A DNA stretch of 64,000 nucleotides from an uncultured Calothrix sp. (GTDB taxonomy: Bacteria > Cyanobacteriota > Cyanobacteriia > Cyanobacteriales > Nostocaceae): positions 24,996-88,995 of the forward strand of contig CALJJQ010000022.1 of assembly GCA_937973965.1 (NCBI GenBank), read 5' to 3'. Made by a program: the position numbers and the translations under genes. Every line of letters starts with the position of its first letter. The first letter of the stretch is position 1. Below, piece by piece: positions 57,305 through 64,000 of this stretch. The notes under the pieces were generated by a model that saw only the letters and a list, made by a program, of their open reading frames with translations, made no database searches and was not told where the DNA came from.

Positions 57305-58366
57305 ATGCCAAGGCTGAATGGTAATGCGAAGAAGCAAGGCTTTTATATGCCGGCTCAATGGATGCCCCACCAATTAACAATACTAGCTTTCCCCTTCCAG
57401 GAAGAGGAGTGGCAAGGTGGATTGCTCCCGGTGCGACGCGAATTTATGGGTTTTTTGCAGCAAATTGCGGCAGATGAACCTGTACTGTTGATTGTCGCTC
57501 CGGGAGAAGAGGCTAGTTTTGCCGAGCTTCAAGGGGCTTTGCAGTCGGACCTGGCCAATACAGGGAATCTACGTGTAGTCACTTTACCCCTGAATGATGT
57601 GTGGATGCGCGACATTGCTCCGATTCACCTCATCAGTAAAAATACTCAGCAATTAATCGCTGTCAAGTGGCAGTTTAATGGTTGGGGTGGTAAGTTTTCC
57701 CATTATCATGACAGCGAAGTTGGTTATCAACTAATGGAACTGACGGGGGTCAGTAATTTTTTTGATGTACCGATTATTTTAGAGGGGGGAGCGGTGGAGG
57801 TAGACGGTAGGGGTAATGGAATGACAACCCGCTCCTGTTTGTTAAATCCTAATCGTTCGGGATTGGATGAAGGGGAATTCAGCCAAATTATCAAAGATTA
57901 TTTTGGGTTGGAAAAACTAGTGTGGTTGGATCAGGGGTTGGTTGGTGATCACACTGATGGTCATATTGATATGGTTGCCCGTTTTACCCCTAGTGGTCAT
58001 ATTTTGATTAATCACACAGAGGACCCGCACAATCCCCATTATCAAGTGTTACAGGAAAATTATCAGCAGTTAAGCCAGGAGTTCGATGGGAGTTGTTTGC
58101 TTTGTCTTCCCTTGCCGGAGCAAACCATTGAATTTGCTGTGGATGGAGATTTCACTGAATTAAGTTGTGCCAATTATGCCAACTTTTATACTACAAGCCA
58201 CAGCGTCATTGTACCTGCTTTTGCTGACCCGGCGGATGAGGTGGCACACCAAATTATTAGTGGTTGCTTCCCGAAACATCAGGTGGTAAGTTTGCCAGCG
58301 AGATCGATTTTGCAGTATGGGGGGGGTATTTTCAACTGTTTGGCGCAGCAAGTACCGCAGGGATAG
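57305..58366 (+). CDS. aguA: Agmatine deiminase
   Basis: A 353 aa amidinotransferase-fold enzyme that converts agmatine to N-carbamoylputrescine and ammonia. It has MPAQWMPHQLTILAFPF, PLNDVWMRDIAPI, KWQFNGWGGKF, ILEGGAVEVDGRGN, WLDQGLVGDHTDGHIDMVARF with the catalytic His, and the nucleophile Cys close to the C terminus in GGGIFNCLAQQ. The first ATG (57305) is preferred to a TTG 6 bases before. The partner amidase gene follows 131 bases later. Confidence 0.95.
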   Translation: MPRLNGNAKKQGFYMPAQWMPHQLTILAFPFQEEEWQGGLLPVRREFMGFLQQIAADEPVLLIVAPGEEASFAELQGALQSDLANTGNLRVVTLPLNDVWMRDIAPIHLISKNTQQLIAVKWQFNGWGGKFSHYHDSEVGYQLMELTGVSNFFDVPIILEGGAVEVDGRGNGMTTRSCLLNPNRSGLDEGEFSQIIKDYFGLEKLVWLDQGLVGDHTDGHIDMVARFTPSGHILINHTEDPHNPHYQVLQENYQQLSQEFDGSCLLCLPLPEQTIEFAVDGDFTELSCANYANFYTTSHSVIVPAFADPADEVAHQIISGCFPKHQVVSLPARSILQYGGGIFNCLAQQVPQG

Positions 58367-58398
58367 TAGTCTTTATTGTATTAAAACCACAATCATTG

Positions 58399-58426
58399 TA
58401 GAGACGTAGCGCTGCTACATCTCTAC
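58399..58426. repeat. GAGACG-family palindrome with alternative core
   Basis: GTAGAGACGTAGC-GCT-GCTACATCTCTAC between aguA and aguB. One mismatch (G to A) breaks perfect symmetry. It could modulate read-through within the agmatine operon. Confidence 0.7.
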
Positions 58427-58497
58427 TACATAAAAATCACAAAGGGTTCCCAATCCAACATCTAAAATCCAAAATCCAATTCAGGGTATAACGACAA

Positions 58498-59337
58498 ATG
58501 AAGTTAGGAATCATACAAAGCTCCTTTGCCCCAAAAACCGAGGATAATGTCGCCAAAATGACCATTGCGATTAGAAAAGCAGCCCAGGAAGGAGCGCAGG
58601 TGATTTTGATGCCGGAACTGTTTGCCAATCATTATTTTCCCCAAAGGGAGCGAGGGGAATACTTTGCCTTGGCTCAACCCCGGAATGACCATCCCTTTCT
58701 GGGAGTATTCCAGGAATTAGCAGCCGAATTGCAAGTTGTCTTACCTGTGAGTTTTTTTGAACGCGATCGCACTGCTTATTTTAACAGTTTGGTGGTGTTT
58801 GATGCGGATGGGAAGGATTTAGGTGTTTACCGTAAGGCTCATATTCCCGATGGCCCCTGGTATGAGGAAAAGTACTATTTCGCACCGGGAGATACGGGAT
58901 TTCGCTGTTATGATACCCGCTACGGCAAGATTGGGGTGGCCATCTGCTGGGATCAATGGTTTCCGGAATGTGCTAGGGCAATGGCGTTAATGGGGGCTGG
59001 TTTGCTGTTGTATCCTTCGGCGATTGGTTCGGAGCCAGAGGAAGCGGGTGCAATTAATACCAGTGCCTTGTGGCGACGGGCAATGGTGGGACACGCGGTG
59101 ACTAATTCGGTATATATTGGAGCCGCAAATCGAGTCGGTCAGGAGGGGGAAATGGACTTTTATGGTACTTCCTTTATCGCTGATTACCGAGGTGAGATTA
59201 TTGCCGATGGGGGTGGAGAGGATAACTGTATAATTACGGCGGAATTGGATTTTCATGCCCAGCGAGAATTTCAGGCGGAGATGGGTTTTTTCCGCGATCG
59301 CCGTCCGGATTTGTATGGTTCCCTCCTCGGTCGTTAG
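58498..59337 (+). CDS. aguB: N-carbamoylputrescine amidase
   Basis: A 279 aa nitrilase-superfamily enzyme that hydrolyses N-carbamoylputrescine to putrescine, CO2 and ammonia. The Glu-Lys-Cys triad appears as VILMPELFANHYFP, YRKAHIPDGPWYEEKYYF and IGVAICWDQWFPECARAM. Normal length. Placed right after aguA, it completes the arginine-decarboxylase-derived route to putrescine, giving good functional confidence from context. Confidence 0.96.
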   Translation: MKLGIIQSSFAPKTEDNVAKMTIAIRKAAQEGAQVILMPELFANHYFPQRERGEYFALAQPRNDHPFLGVFQELAAELQVVLPVSFFERDRTAYFNSLVVFDADGKDLGVYRKAHIPDGPWYEEKYYFAPGDTGFRCYDTRYGKIGVAICWDQWFPECARAMALMGAGLLLYPSAIGSEPEEAGAINTSALWRRAMVGHAVTNSVYIGAANRVGQEGEMDFYGTSFIADYRGEIIADGGGEDNCIITAELDFHAQREFQAEMGFFRDRRPDLYGSLLGR

Positions 59338-59709
59338 GTTATGGGATTTTGGATTACTCTAACCTGGGGCTTGCTAAAGTAAAGACGGGATATATCCCGT
59401 CTCAATATTTTGCAAGGATTCGAGGGAATTTTAGGCTTAAAAACCTGGCATTTATAATTTTTGCAGCTTGTGAAAAGTGGAATCCGTAGGGTTTTTATTC
59501 CTGTACGGACGACCCGACGGGTCGTCTGTACTCCCTCCCTACTTTTTCTCTGTAGACGAAAGTAACTATTAATACTTTATCGATGGTTGGGGGGGGAATG
59601 GTATCATGTCCGTTGACCACAGTTCAAGTCACCCTATTGCCGTGAAGACACAAGGGTTTCAAGTATGTTTTGATGATGGTCATACTACCGGACATGACAT
59701 AATACGAAT
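59338..59709. repeat. Repeat R2, second copy, with two palindromes
   Basis: About 59380-59540 repeats the arrangement at 25875-26010: a palindrome AGACGGGATATATCCCGTCT at 59383-59402, the AAAAACCTGGCATTT and TTGTGAAAAGTGGAAT blocks, and a second palindrome TACGGACGACCC-gac-GGGTCGTCTGTA at 59504-59530. Both palindromes have cores different from the other copy, yet remain symmetric. No gene. Confidence 0.8.
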
Positions 59710-60630
59710 CTAATAAGCTCCGTTATTTTTGGGAATTAACACCACACCAATGGTTTTAATCACAATCTGGAGGTCGAGAAGAAAAGTGCGAAAGCGGGTG
59801 TAATGCAAATCAATTTGGACTCGACGGGGGTAGGGAATATCATTTCGTCCAGAAACTTGCCACAGACCAGTAATACCCGGTCGATAGGTCAAAATTTCAT
59901 CGATGTGATGACCATATTTCGGTAACTCCTCCGGGACAAGGGGACGAGCTCCGACTACGCTCATATCCCCCTTGAGAACATTCCAGAATTGGGGAAATTC
60001 ATCGAGGCTAGTAATTCGCAAAAATCGACCGATCGGCGTGATGCGAGGGTCTTGCTTGAGCTTAAAACGATCTTCAAACTCAGCCCGTAAATGGGGGCAA
60101 TTTTCCATCATTTCCGATAGGACTGCATCTGCGTTACAAACCATTGTCCGAAATTTGATGCAATTAAAGCGCCGATGATTTTTGCCGACTCGCTCTTGGA
60201 CATAAAAAATTGGTCCAGGGGAACTGAGGGCAATAATCAGGGCAATGATGAGGTAAACGGGGGAAAAAGCCACCAGTACGAACAACGAAAAAACAATGTC
60301 GAATAATCTTTTAGCAAACTCTCCGTTAATATCTGGAAACGCCGGATGTTTCTGTACAAGCTTGAGATTTGATTTGGCTTGTCCTTGTTTCCAATTCGCA
60401 GGGGATATTCCCATCCAGAATGGTTGTCGCCACCGCGCCATTCTGCGGTACGTTAACACGCGTCGGATTGAGGGCAAACGCCTATTGCCCGATTTTGCTT
60501 GTGTTAACGACTGACTGGCGCTACCTTGGTTCAATCCACCTTTGTCCGTAACAGTACTGCGGTCAGCCCTACTGTTAGGCTGCTTCGGGAATCGTTTACC
60601 GGAGAGGAGCGAACTCTGAGCAGTCATCAT
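59710..60630 (-). CDS. Bacterial sugar-phosphate transferase (initiating glycosyltransferase)
   Basis: A 306 aa polyisoprenyl-phosphate hexose-1-phosphate transferase that starts a polysaccharide repeat on undecaprenyl phosphate. The N-terminal 100 residues are basic and poorly conserved. Then FAKRLFDIVFSLFVLVAFSPVYLIIALIIALSS (membrane hairpin), GPIFYVQERVGKNHRRFNCIKFRTM, RITPIGRFLRITSLDEFPQFWNVLKGDMSVVGARPLVPEE and ITGLWQVSGRN form the complete catalytic domain. It belongs with the GT4 gene upstream; the gap is 83 bases. Confidence 0.93.
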   Translation of the reverse strand: MMTAQSSLLSGKRFPKQPNSRADRSTVTDKGGLNQGSASQSLTQAKSGNRRLPSIRRVLTYRRMARWRQPFWMGISPANWKQGQAKSNLKLVQKHPAFPDINGEFAKRLFDIVFSLFVLVAFSPVYLIIALIIALSSPGPIFYVQERVGKNHRRFNCIKFRTMVCNADAVLSEMMENCPHLRAEFEDRFKLKQDPRITPIGRFLRITSLDEFPQFWNVLKGDMSVVGARPLVPEELPKYGHHIDEILTYRPGITGLWQVSGRNDIPYPRRVQIDLHYTRFRTFLLDLQIVIKTIGVVLIPKNNGAY

Positions 60631-60713
60631 ACTCCTTATTTATCCACACCACACATAGTCCCAATCTTAAGCTTTTTTGCGGATGCTGTTGCGTCCATTA
60701 TTCTGGGAAAGCA

Positions 60714-61874
60714 TTACAAAATAGCCGGGGAAAGGGATTTTTTTTGTTTTTGTTGGCATTTATCTACATATTCAAGATAATTGCGCGCAAAACATGAAGC
60801 ATCAAATTGGACTGCGTGCGATCGCGCATATTCTGGATCGAATTGATGGCGATGGGCTTCAAACAGTTCTACCGCTTCGATTAAAGCGGCTTCTGTCTGT
60901 TCACTGAATAATATACCTGTCCCGGTATGGGGGGGGGAGTAGCGCAAATCACGAACTGTCTCGGCTGCACCACCAACTCCGTAGGCAATCACCGGTGTTC
61001 CTGATGCTTGGGCTTCCACCAAGGCAATACCAAAATCTTCACAAGCTGCATAAACAAAGGCTTTGGCTTGACCCATGTACTGCTTGACCACCTCATCTGG
61101 TTGCCACCCCATGATTTGGATATTAGATTTGGCGATGCTACGGATTTTTCCCATCTCAGGACCAGTACCAATTATTACCAATGGTTTTTGATTTTGATTA
61201 AAGGCATTGACTATTAAAGATACTTGCTTATAACTCACTAACCGGGAGACGGTGAGATAAAACTCTTCTTTTTCCTCTACCAATGGAAATTTATCCACTT
61301 GTACGGGTGGATAAATTACCTCAGCGTGACGATGATAACAACGCCAAATTCGCCTGCGGGTATGCTGGGAATTGGCTATAAAATAATCGACACGATTCGC
61401 CGACACAACATCCCATTGGCGTAATTGATGCAGTAACATACGCACAAACCATCCTGGTATACCCCTACCGATTCGACTAGCCTTGAGGTAATCAAACGTT
61501 AAATCCCAGGCATAACGCATGGGACTATGGCAATAACAAATATGTAGTTGGTCTGGCGTTGTTAACAACCCTTTGGCTACGGCATGGGAGGAGGATAAAA
61601 TCACCTCATACTGCCGTAAATCCAATTGTTCTATGGCCAAAGGTAATAAAGGCAGGTATTTTTGTACGCCTTGACGAGCGCCGGGAAAATGTTGAAGAAA
61701 AGTAGTACCAATTGTCTTTTGATAGAGATAACTATCCGGATTAGTTGATTCAAAGTCGATCAGCGCGTACAAATCCGCATCGATATGATTCAGAATCTCA
61801 CGAACGACGAGTTCTGAACCACCAGTGGCTTTAGGAGTAAGCCATTCATGTACTAAGGCATAATTTGAGGGCAC
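60714..61874 (-). CDS. Family 4 glycosyltransferase
   Basis: A 386 aa GT-B retaining glycosyltransferase. N-terminal: YALVHEWLTPKATGGSELVVREIL. Middle: YCHSPMRYAWDLTFDY and FIANSQHTRRRIWRCYHRHAEVIYPPV. C-terminal lobe: FYLTVSRLVSYKQVSLIVNAF (nucleotide diphosphate site), LVIIGTGPEMGKI and AKAFVYAACEDFGIALVEAQASGTPVIAYG with the typical E-x7-E pattern. Probably adds a mannose/glucose/fucose-type residue to the chain initiated by the following gene. Same strand, 83 bases before it. Confidence 0.93.
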   Translation of the reverse strand: MPSNYALVHEWLTPKATGGSELVVREILNHIDADLYALIDFESTNPDSYLYQKTIGTTFLQHFPGARQGVQKYLPLLPLAIEQLDLRQYEVILSSSHAVAKGLLTTPDQLHICYCHSPMRYAWDLTFDYLKASRIGRGIPGWFVRMLLHQLRQWDVVSANRVDYFIANSQHTRRRIWRCYHRHAEVIYPPVQVDKFPLVEEKEEFYLTVSRLVSYKQVSLIVNAFNQNQKPLVIIGTGPEMGKIRSIAKSNIQIMGWQPDEVVKQYMGQAKAFVYAACEDFGIALVEAQASGTPVIAYGVGGAAETVRDLRYSPPHTGTGILFSEQTEAALIEAVELFEAHRHQFDPEYARSHAVQFDASCFARNYLEYVDKCQQKQKKSLSPAIL

Positions 61875-62147
61875 TGTCAGTTAAAAATCATAAGAAAACA
61901 CGTAGATCAAGTTTATGACATGATCGGAAATTGTTTCCTGCTGTCAAGAATATCCGGGAACATTCCCTTGTTCGTTGGTGACGTTTTCCTTTTGTGGGAG
62001 GTTCCGGTTATGGGAAGGAGGGTTTAGAGACTTATACCGTTTTGCACCTTGAAGTTGATACCTGACGGGGAACTCTCGGATGCAGGGGAAGAAAAGGAGT
62101 GGGTTTCCAAACGAGGATTTCAATTGAGATGATTTTGCTGGGATTTC
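61875..62147. other. Spacer with the GATACCTGACGGGG repeat
   Basis: About 62035-62090 is the third copy of the repeat (TATACCGTTTT, GAAGTTGATACCTGACGGGG). A TACTTCCTACTCCCCACTCCCC run of GGGAGTA-type heptamers follows at about 62147-62170, overlapping the end of cbiB. No gene. Confidence 0.6.
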
Positions 62148-63116
62148 CTACTTCCTACTCCCCACTCCCCAAATTACTAGTAATCCCAGCCAAACCAAAA
62201 CACATGTGCGAGTCAAATCTAAAGCTTGATTGACGACATCACTGGTAATTGGTCGGAGATTATCACCTAATAGTGGTTTTTCCTTGACTACACCGCGATA
62301 GGTATTTTTACCACCAACTTGTACCCCTAAAATGGCTGCATAGACACATTCACTCCATCCCGAATTGGGACTAGGGTCATTGGGTGCATCGCGTTGACAG
62401 ATTCGCCATACCTGTATGGGTCGTAACGAGATTAAACCTAAAGTTAGGACTGTGAAGCGACAGGGAAGCCAAGTAAAAAAATCTTCCAGTTTAGCGCTAA
62501 AGGTTCCGAGATAGGTGTAGGGTGGTTGGCGATAGCCAATCATTGAATCTAGGGTACTACTAGCCTTATAGGCAAATGCCATCGGTACAGCACCAATAAC
62601 AGGAATAAATAAACCAACGATGGCATAGAATAGGGGAGCCGTAACCCCATCGGTGGCATTTTCCGTCACTGTTTCTAAAACTGCGCGATAAATCTCAGCA
62701 GATGGGAGATTTTCCGTGTCCCGTCCCACATATTGACGCAAAATAGTTCGTGCTTGGTCAATATCGCCAGCAATTAAAGGAGAGATTACCAGGTTTGCGG
62801 CATTTCGTAAACCTTTACCAGCAAAACAACTTGCCAACATTACACTTTCAAGAATTATGCCGAAACAGGGATGGAGTTGATGGGCAATTCTGGTTATACC
62901 TAGACTAATTAGCAAACTACCAATAATCACAATTAAGCCGAGTAAAACCCCAGCAATTCGTTGAGTTAATGGAGTTTGACAATATTTAAAAGCCAACTGA
63001 CTCAACCGAGAAATAAACCATCCCATCACCTGTACCGGATGTAACCAACCAATGGGGTCAGCAATTAAATAGTCTAGAATTGCAGCAATAACAACAACTA
63101 AAACCCCATAACTCAT
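62148..63116 (-). CDS. cbiB: Adenosylcobinamide-phosphate synthase
   Basis: A 322 aa inner-membrane protein of cobalamin synthesis that attaches aminopropanol (phosphate) to adenosylcobyric acid. It starts MSYGVLVVVIAAILDYLIADP. The conserved WLHPVQVMGWFI, GKGLRNAANLVISPLIAGD, VGRDTENLPSAEIYRAVLETVTENATDGVTAPLFYAIVGLFIP (family core) and YKASSTLDSMIGYR are clear. Four or five transmembrane helices. A GTG 9 bases earlier is a possible start. No other cobalamin gene or B12 riboswitch is seen in the window. Confidence 0.95.
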   Translation of the reverse strand: MSYGVLVVVIAAILDYLIADPIGWLHPVQVMGWFISRLSQLAFKYCQTPLTQRIAGVLLGLIVIIGSLLISLGITRIAHQLHPCFGIILESVMLASCFAGKGLRNAANLVISPLIAGDIDQARTILRQYVGRDTENLPSAEIYRAVLETVTENATDGVTAPLFYAIVGLFIPVIGAVPMAFAYKASSTLDSMIGYRQPPYTYLGTFSAKLEDFFTWLPCRFTVLTLGLISLRPIQVWRICQRDAPNDPSPNSGWSECVYAAILGVQVGGKNTYRGVVKEKPLLGDNLRPITSDVVNQALDLTRTCVLVWLGLLVIWGVGSRK

Positions 63117-63125
63117 TAACAGCAC

Positions 63126-63354
63126 TACCTAGATTTTGGATTTTAGATTAGTCTCCGAGAAGCCGCACTACGTGCGTCTATGGATTTTGGATTACTCTTT
63201 GTAAGGAGTGTACACCGCAAGGCGTTGTTGCAGAAAACACTGCTCTATGTGCGTCTATGGATTGTGGATTTTGAATTGGGAACCCCTTGTTTTGTCAGGG
63301 TTTCATCTTTCCATCTTTTCCATTCTTTTTTAAATTGGGATAATCTTGCTGAAT
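63126..63354. repeat. Heptamer and tandem repeats between cbiB and the regulator
   Basis: GATTTTGGATTTTAGATTA heptamers, and a roughly 24-base unit (CGTGCGTCTATGGATTTTGG and TGTGCGTCTATGGATTGTGG) repeated at about 63170-63193 and 63250-63273. No gene. Confidence 0.6.
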
Positions 63355-63798
63355 TTAAATAATAAAACTTGCCTCTTCCCCCAGGGATGCTTGCCAACTG
63401 CGGGCATCATAGTAAAGGTCAGCCAGGGTAATATTATATAGTGCTTCCTTTAATTTTTGATTTAAACGTCGCCACAGGGATAGCGTCACCCAATCCTCAG
63501 CATGGTGAGGAAGGTGGGACATTTGGGGAATGTGACTAATATTTTCACCCACCGCTTCCAATATTTCCCCAATTGTGATTTGGGATGGAGGTTTAGCTAA
63601 CAGATAACCGCCAACACTACCACGGATAGATTTTACCAATCCCGCACGTCGCATTTCGATTAATAGCTTTTCCAGATAGGGAGCAGGAATATCCTGACGA
63701 GTTGCGATCGCTTTTGTCGCCACTGGTACACCGGGAACCTGTAAACTCAAATCTAATAGGGCTTTGACACTGTAATGTCCCTTGGTTGTTAATTTCAT
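63355..63798 (-). CDS. Rrf2-family transcriptional regulator
   Basis: A 147 aa winged-helix DNA-binding protein. MKLTTKGHYSVKALLDLSL, ATKAIATRQDIPAPYLEKLLIEMRRAGLVKSIRGSVGGYLLAKPPSQITIGEILEAVGE is the conserved Rrf2 HTH and wing. The three cysteines that hold the Fe-S cluster in IscR are absent (no cysteine in the whole protein), so it senses something else, or acts like the cysteine-metabolism regulator CymR. Its own upstream region has a palindrome at 63889-63911. The target genes are unknown. Confidence 0.9.
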   Translation of the reverse strand: MKLTTKGHYSVKALLDLSLQVPGVPVATKAIATRQDIPAPYLEKLLIEMRRAGLVKSIRGSVGGYLLAKPPSQITIGEILEAVGENISHIPQMSHLPHHAEDWVTLSLWRRLNQKLKEALYNITLADLYYDARSWQASLGEEASFII

Positions 63799-63888
63799 TA
63801 AGTGAAAAATAACTGAATTGTGCCATCTTTACTAAAGTAGCAATCAAAATCATCTGCCGACCAACCCCTTGAGACAACCCATCGGCTT

Positions 63889-63911
63889 GAGACGACCCGA
63901 TGGGTCGTCTC
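63889..63911. promoter_or_regulatory. Palindrome upstream of the Rrf2 regulator
   Basis: GAGACGACCC-gat-GGGTCGTCTC, 10 bp arms, about 90 bases before the Rrf2 start. It belongs to the GAGACG repeat family by its outer arms but has an ACCC/GGGT core. It could be fortuitously placed or serve as an operator. Confidence 0.45.
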
Positions 63912-64000
63912 GATATTCCTGAATTCAACAGATAGATTCAATTGCCAAACCAGATTCCTATAACCTTCTTTGCTTTTTGTAATTGAACTTAAACAACGAA

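Overview
The window looks like chromosomal DNA of a filamentous, probably heterocyst-forming cyanobacterium (Nostocales, Calothrix/Nostoc-like). The sequence shows frequent GCGATCGC (HIP1) octamers, heptameric tandem repeats (ATTTTGG and GGGAGTA units) of the STRR type, AT-rich intergenic DNA full of small palindromes, and cyanobacterial genes such as pcyA, a DUF1350 protein, a pilMNOQ cluster without pilP, and P-II. The genus assignment is inference.

Layout. 1-1883 holds no convincing gene. 1884-4548: glgA and hemC (minus). 5221-8425: a C-type lectin/FG-GAP protein and a TPR gene broken by an amber codon. 8557-13489: hisC, then purT with an overlapping pentapeptide gene, then a HAD/membrane fusion. 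14058-19468: small 2Fe-2S ferredoxin, membrane GTPase, YdeI-like protein, a PhoA homologue that has lost its histidine metal ligands, and a DUF1350 protein. 19769-22261: two MscS paralogues. 23361-25812: a membrane-anchored coiled-coil protein and two small proteins of unknown function. 26446-30770: the translation cluster rplS, tRNA-Trp, secE-nusG-rplK-rplA-rplJ-rplL, with a promoter, a leader hairpin and a terminator. 30888-36436: polysaccharide genes (two glycosyltransferases, an epimerase, a GINT1-type propeller protein). 36664-39446: folC and an orphan sugar-binding lipoprotein. 39626-45136: type IV pilus genes pilM, pilN, pilO and pilQ. 45492-46190: a tandem duplication of an overlapping small gene pair, with one copy truncated. 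46635-53260: dual-ATPase peptide ABC transporter, pcyA, a coiled-coil membrane protein, glnB, an Hsp20 with a C-terminal extension and a small companion gene. 53612-61874: acyltransferase, GDP-fucose pathway (gmd, fcl), agmatine-to-putrescine operon (aguA, aguB), sugar-phosphate transferase and a GT4 enzyme. 62148-63798: cbiB and an Rrf2-type regulator.

Functional themes are surface carbohydrate production (30.9-36.4 kb and 53.6-61.9 kb), type IV pili for motility or competence, the ribosome and transcription core, nitrogen and polyamine metabolism (P-II, agmatine route), and tetrapyrroles and cofactors (hemC, pcyA, cbiB, folC).

The least explained material is intergenic. At least eighteen copies or remnants of a small palindrome have constant arms and a variable but still symmetric core. 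There are also several dispersed 70-160 bp repeats, one of them MITE-like with about 14 bp terminal inverted repeats. The best gene-level oddities are the duplicated small gene pair, the PhoA homologue without metal-binding histidines, the amber-split TPR gene, and the Hsp20 with a duplicated helical tail.
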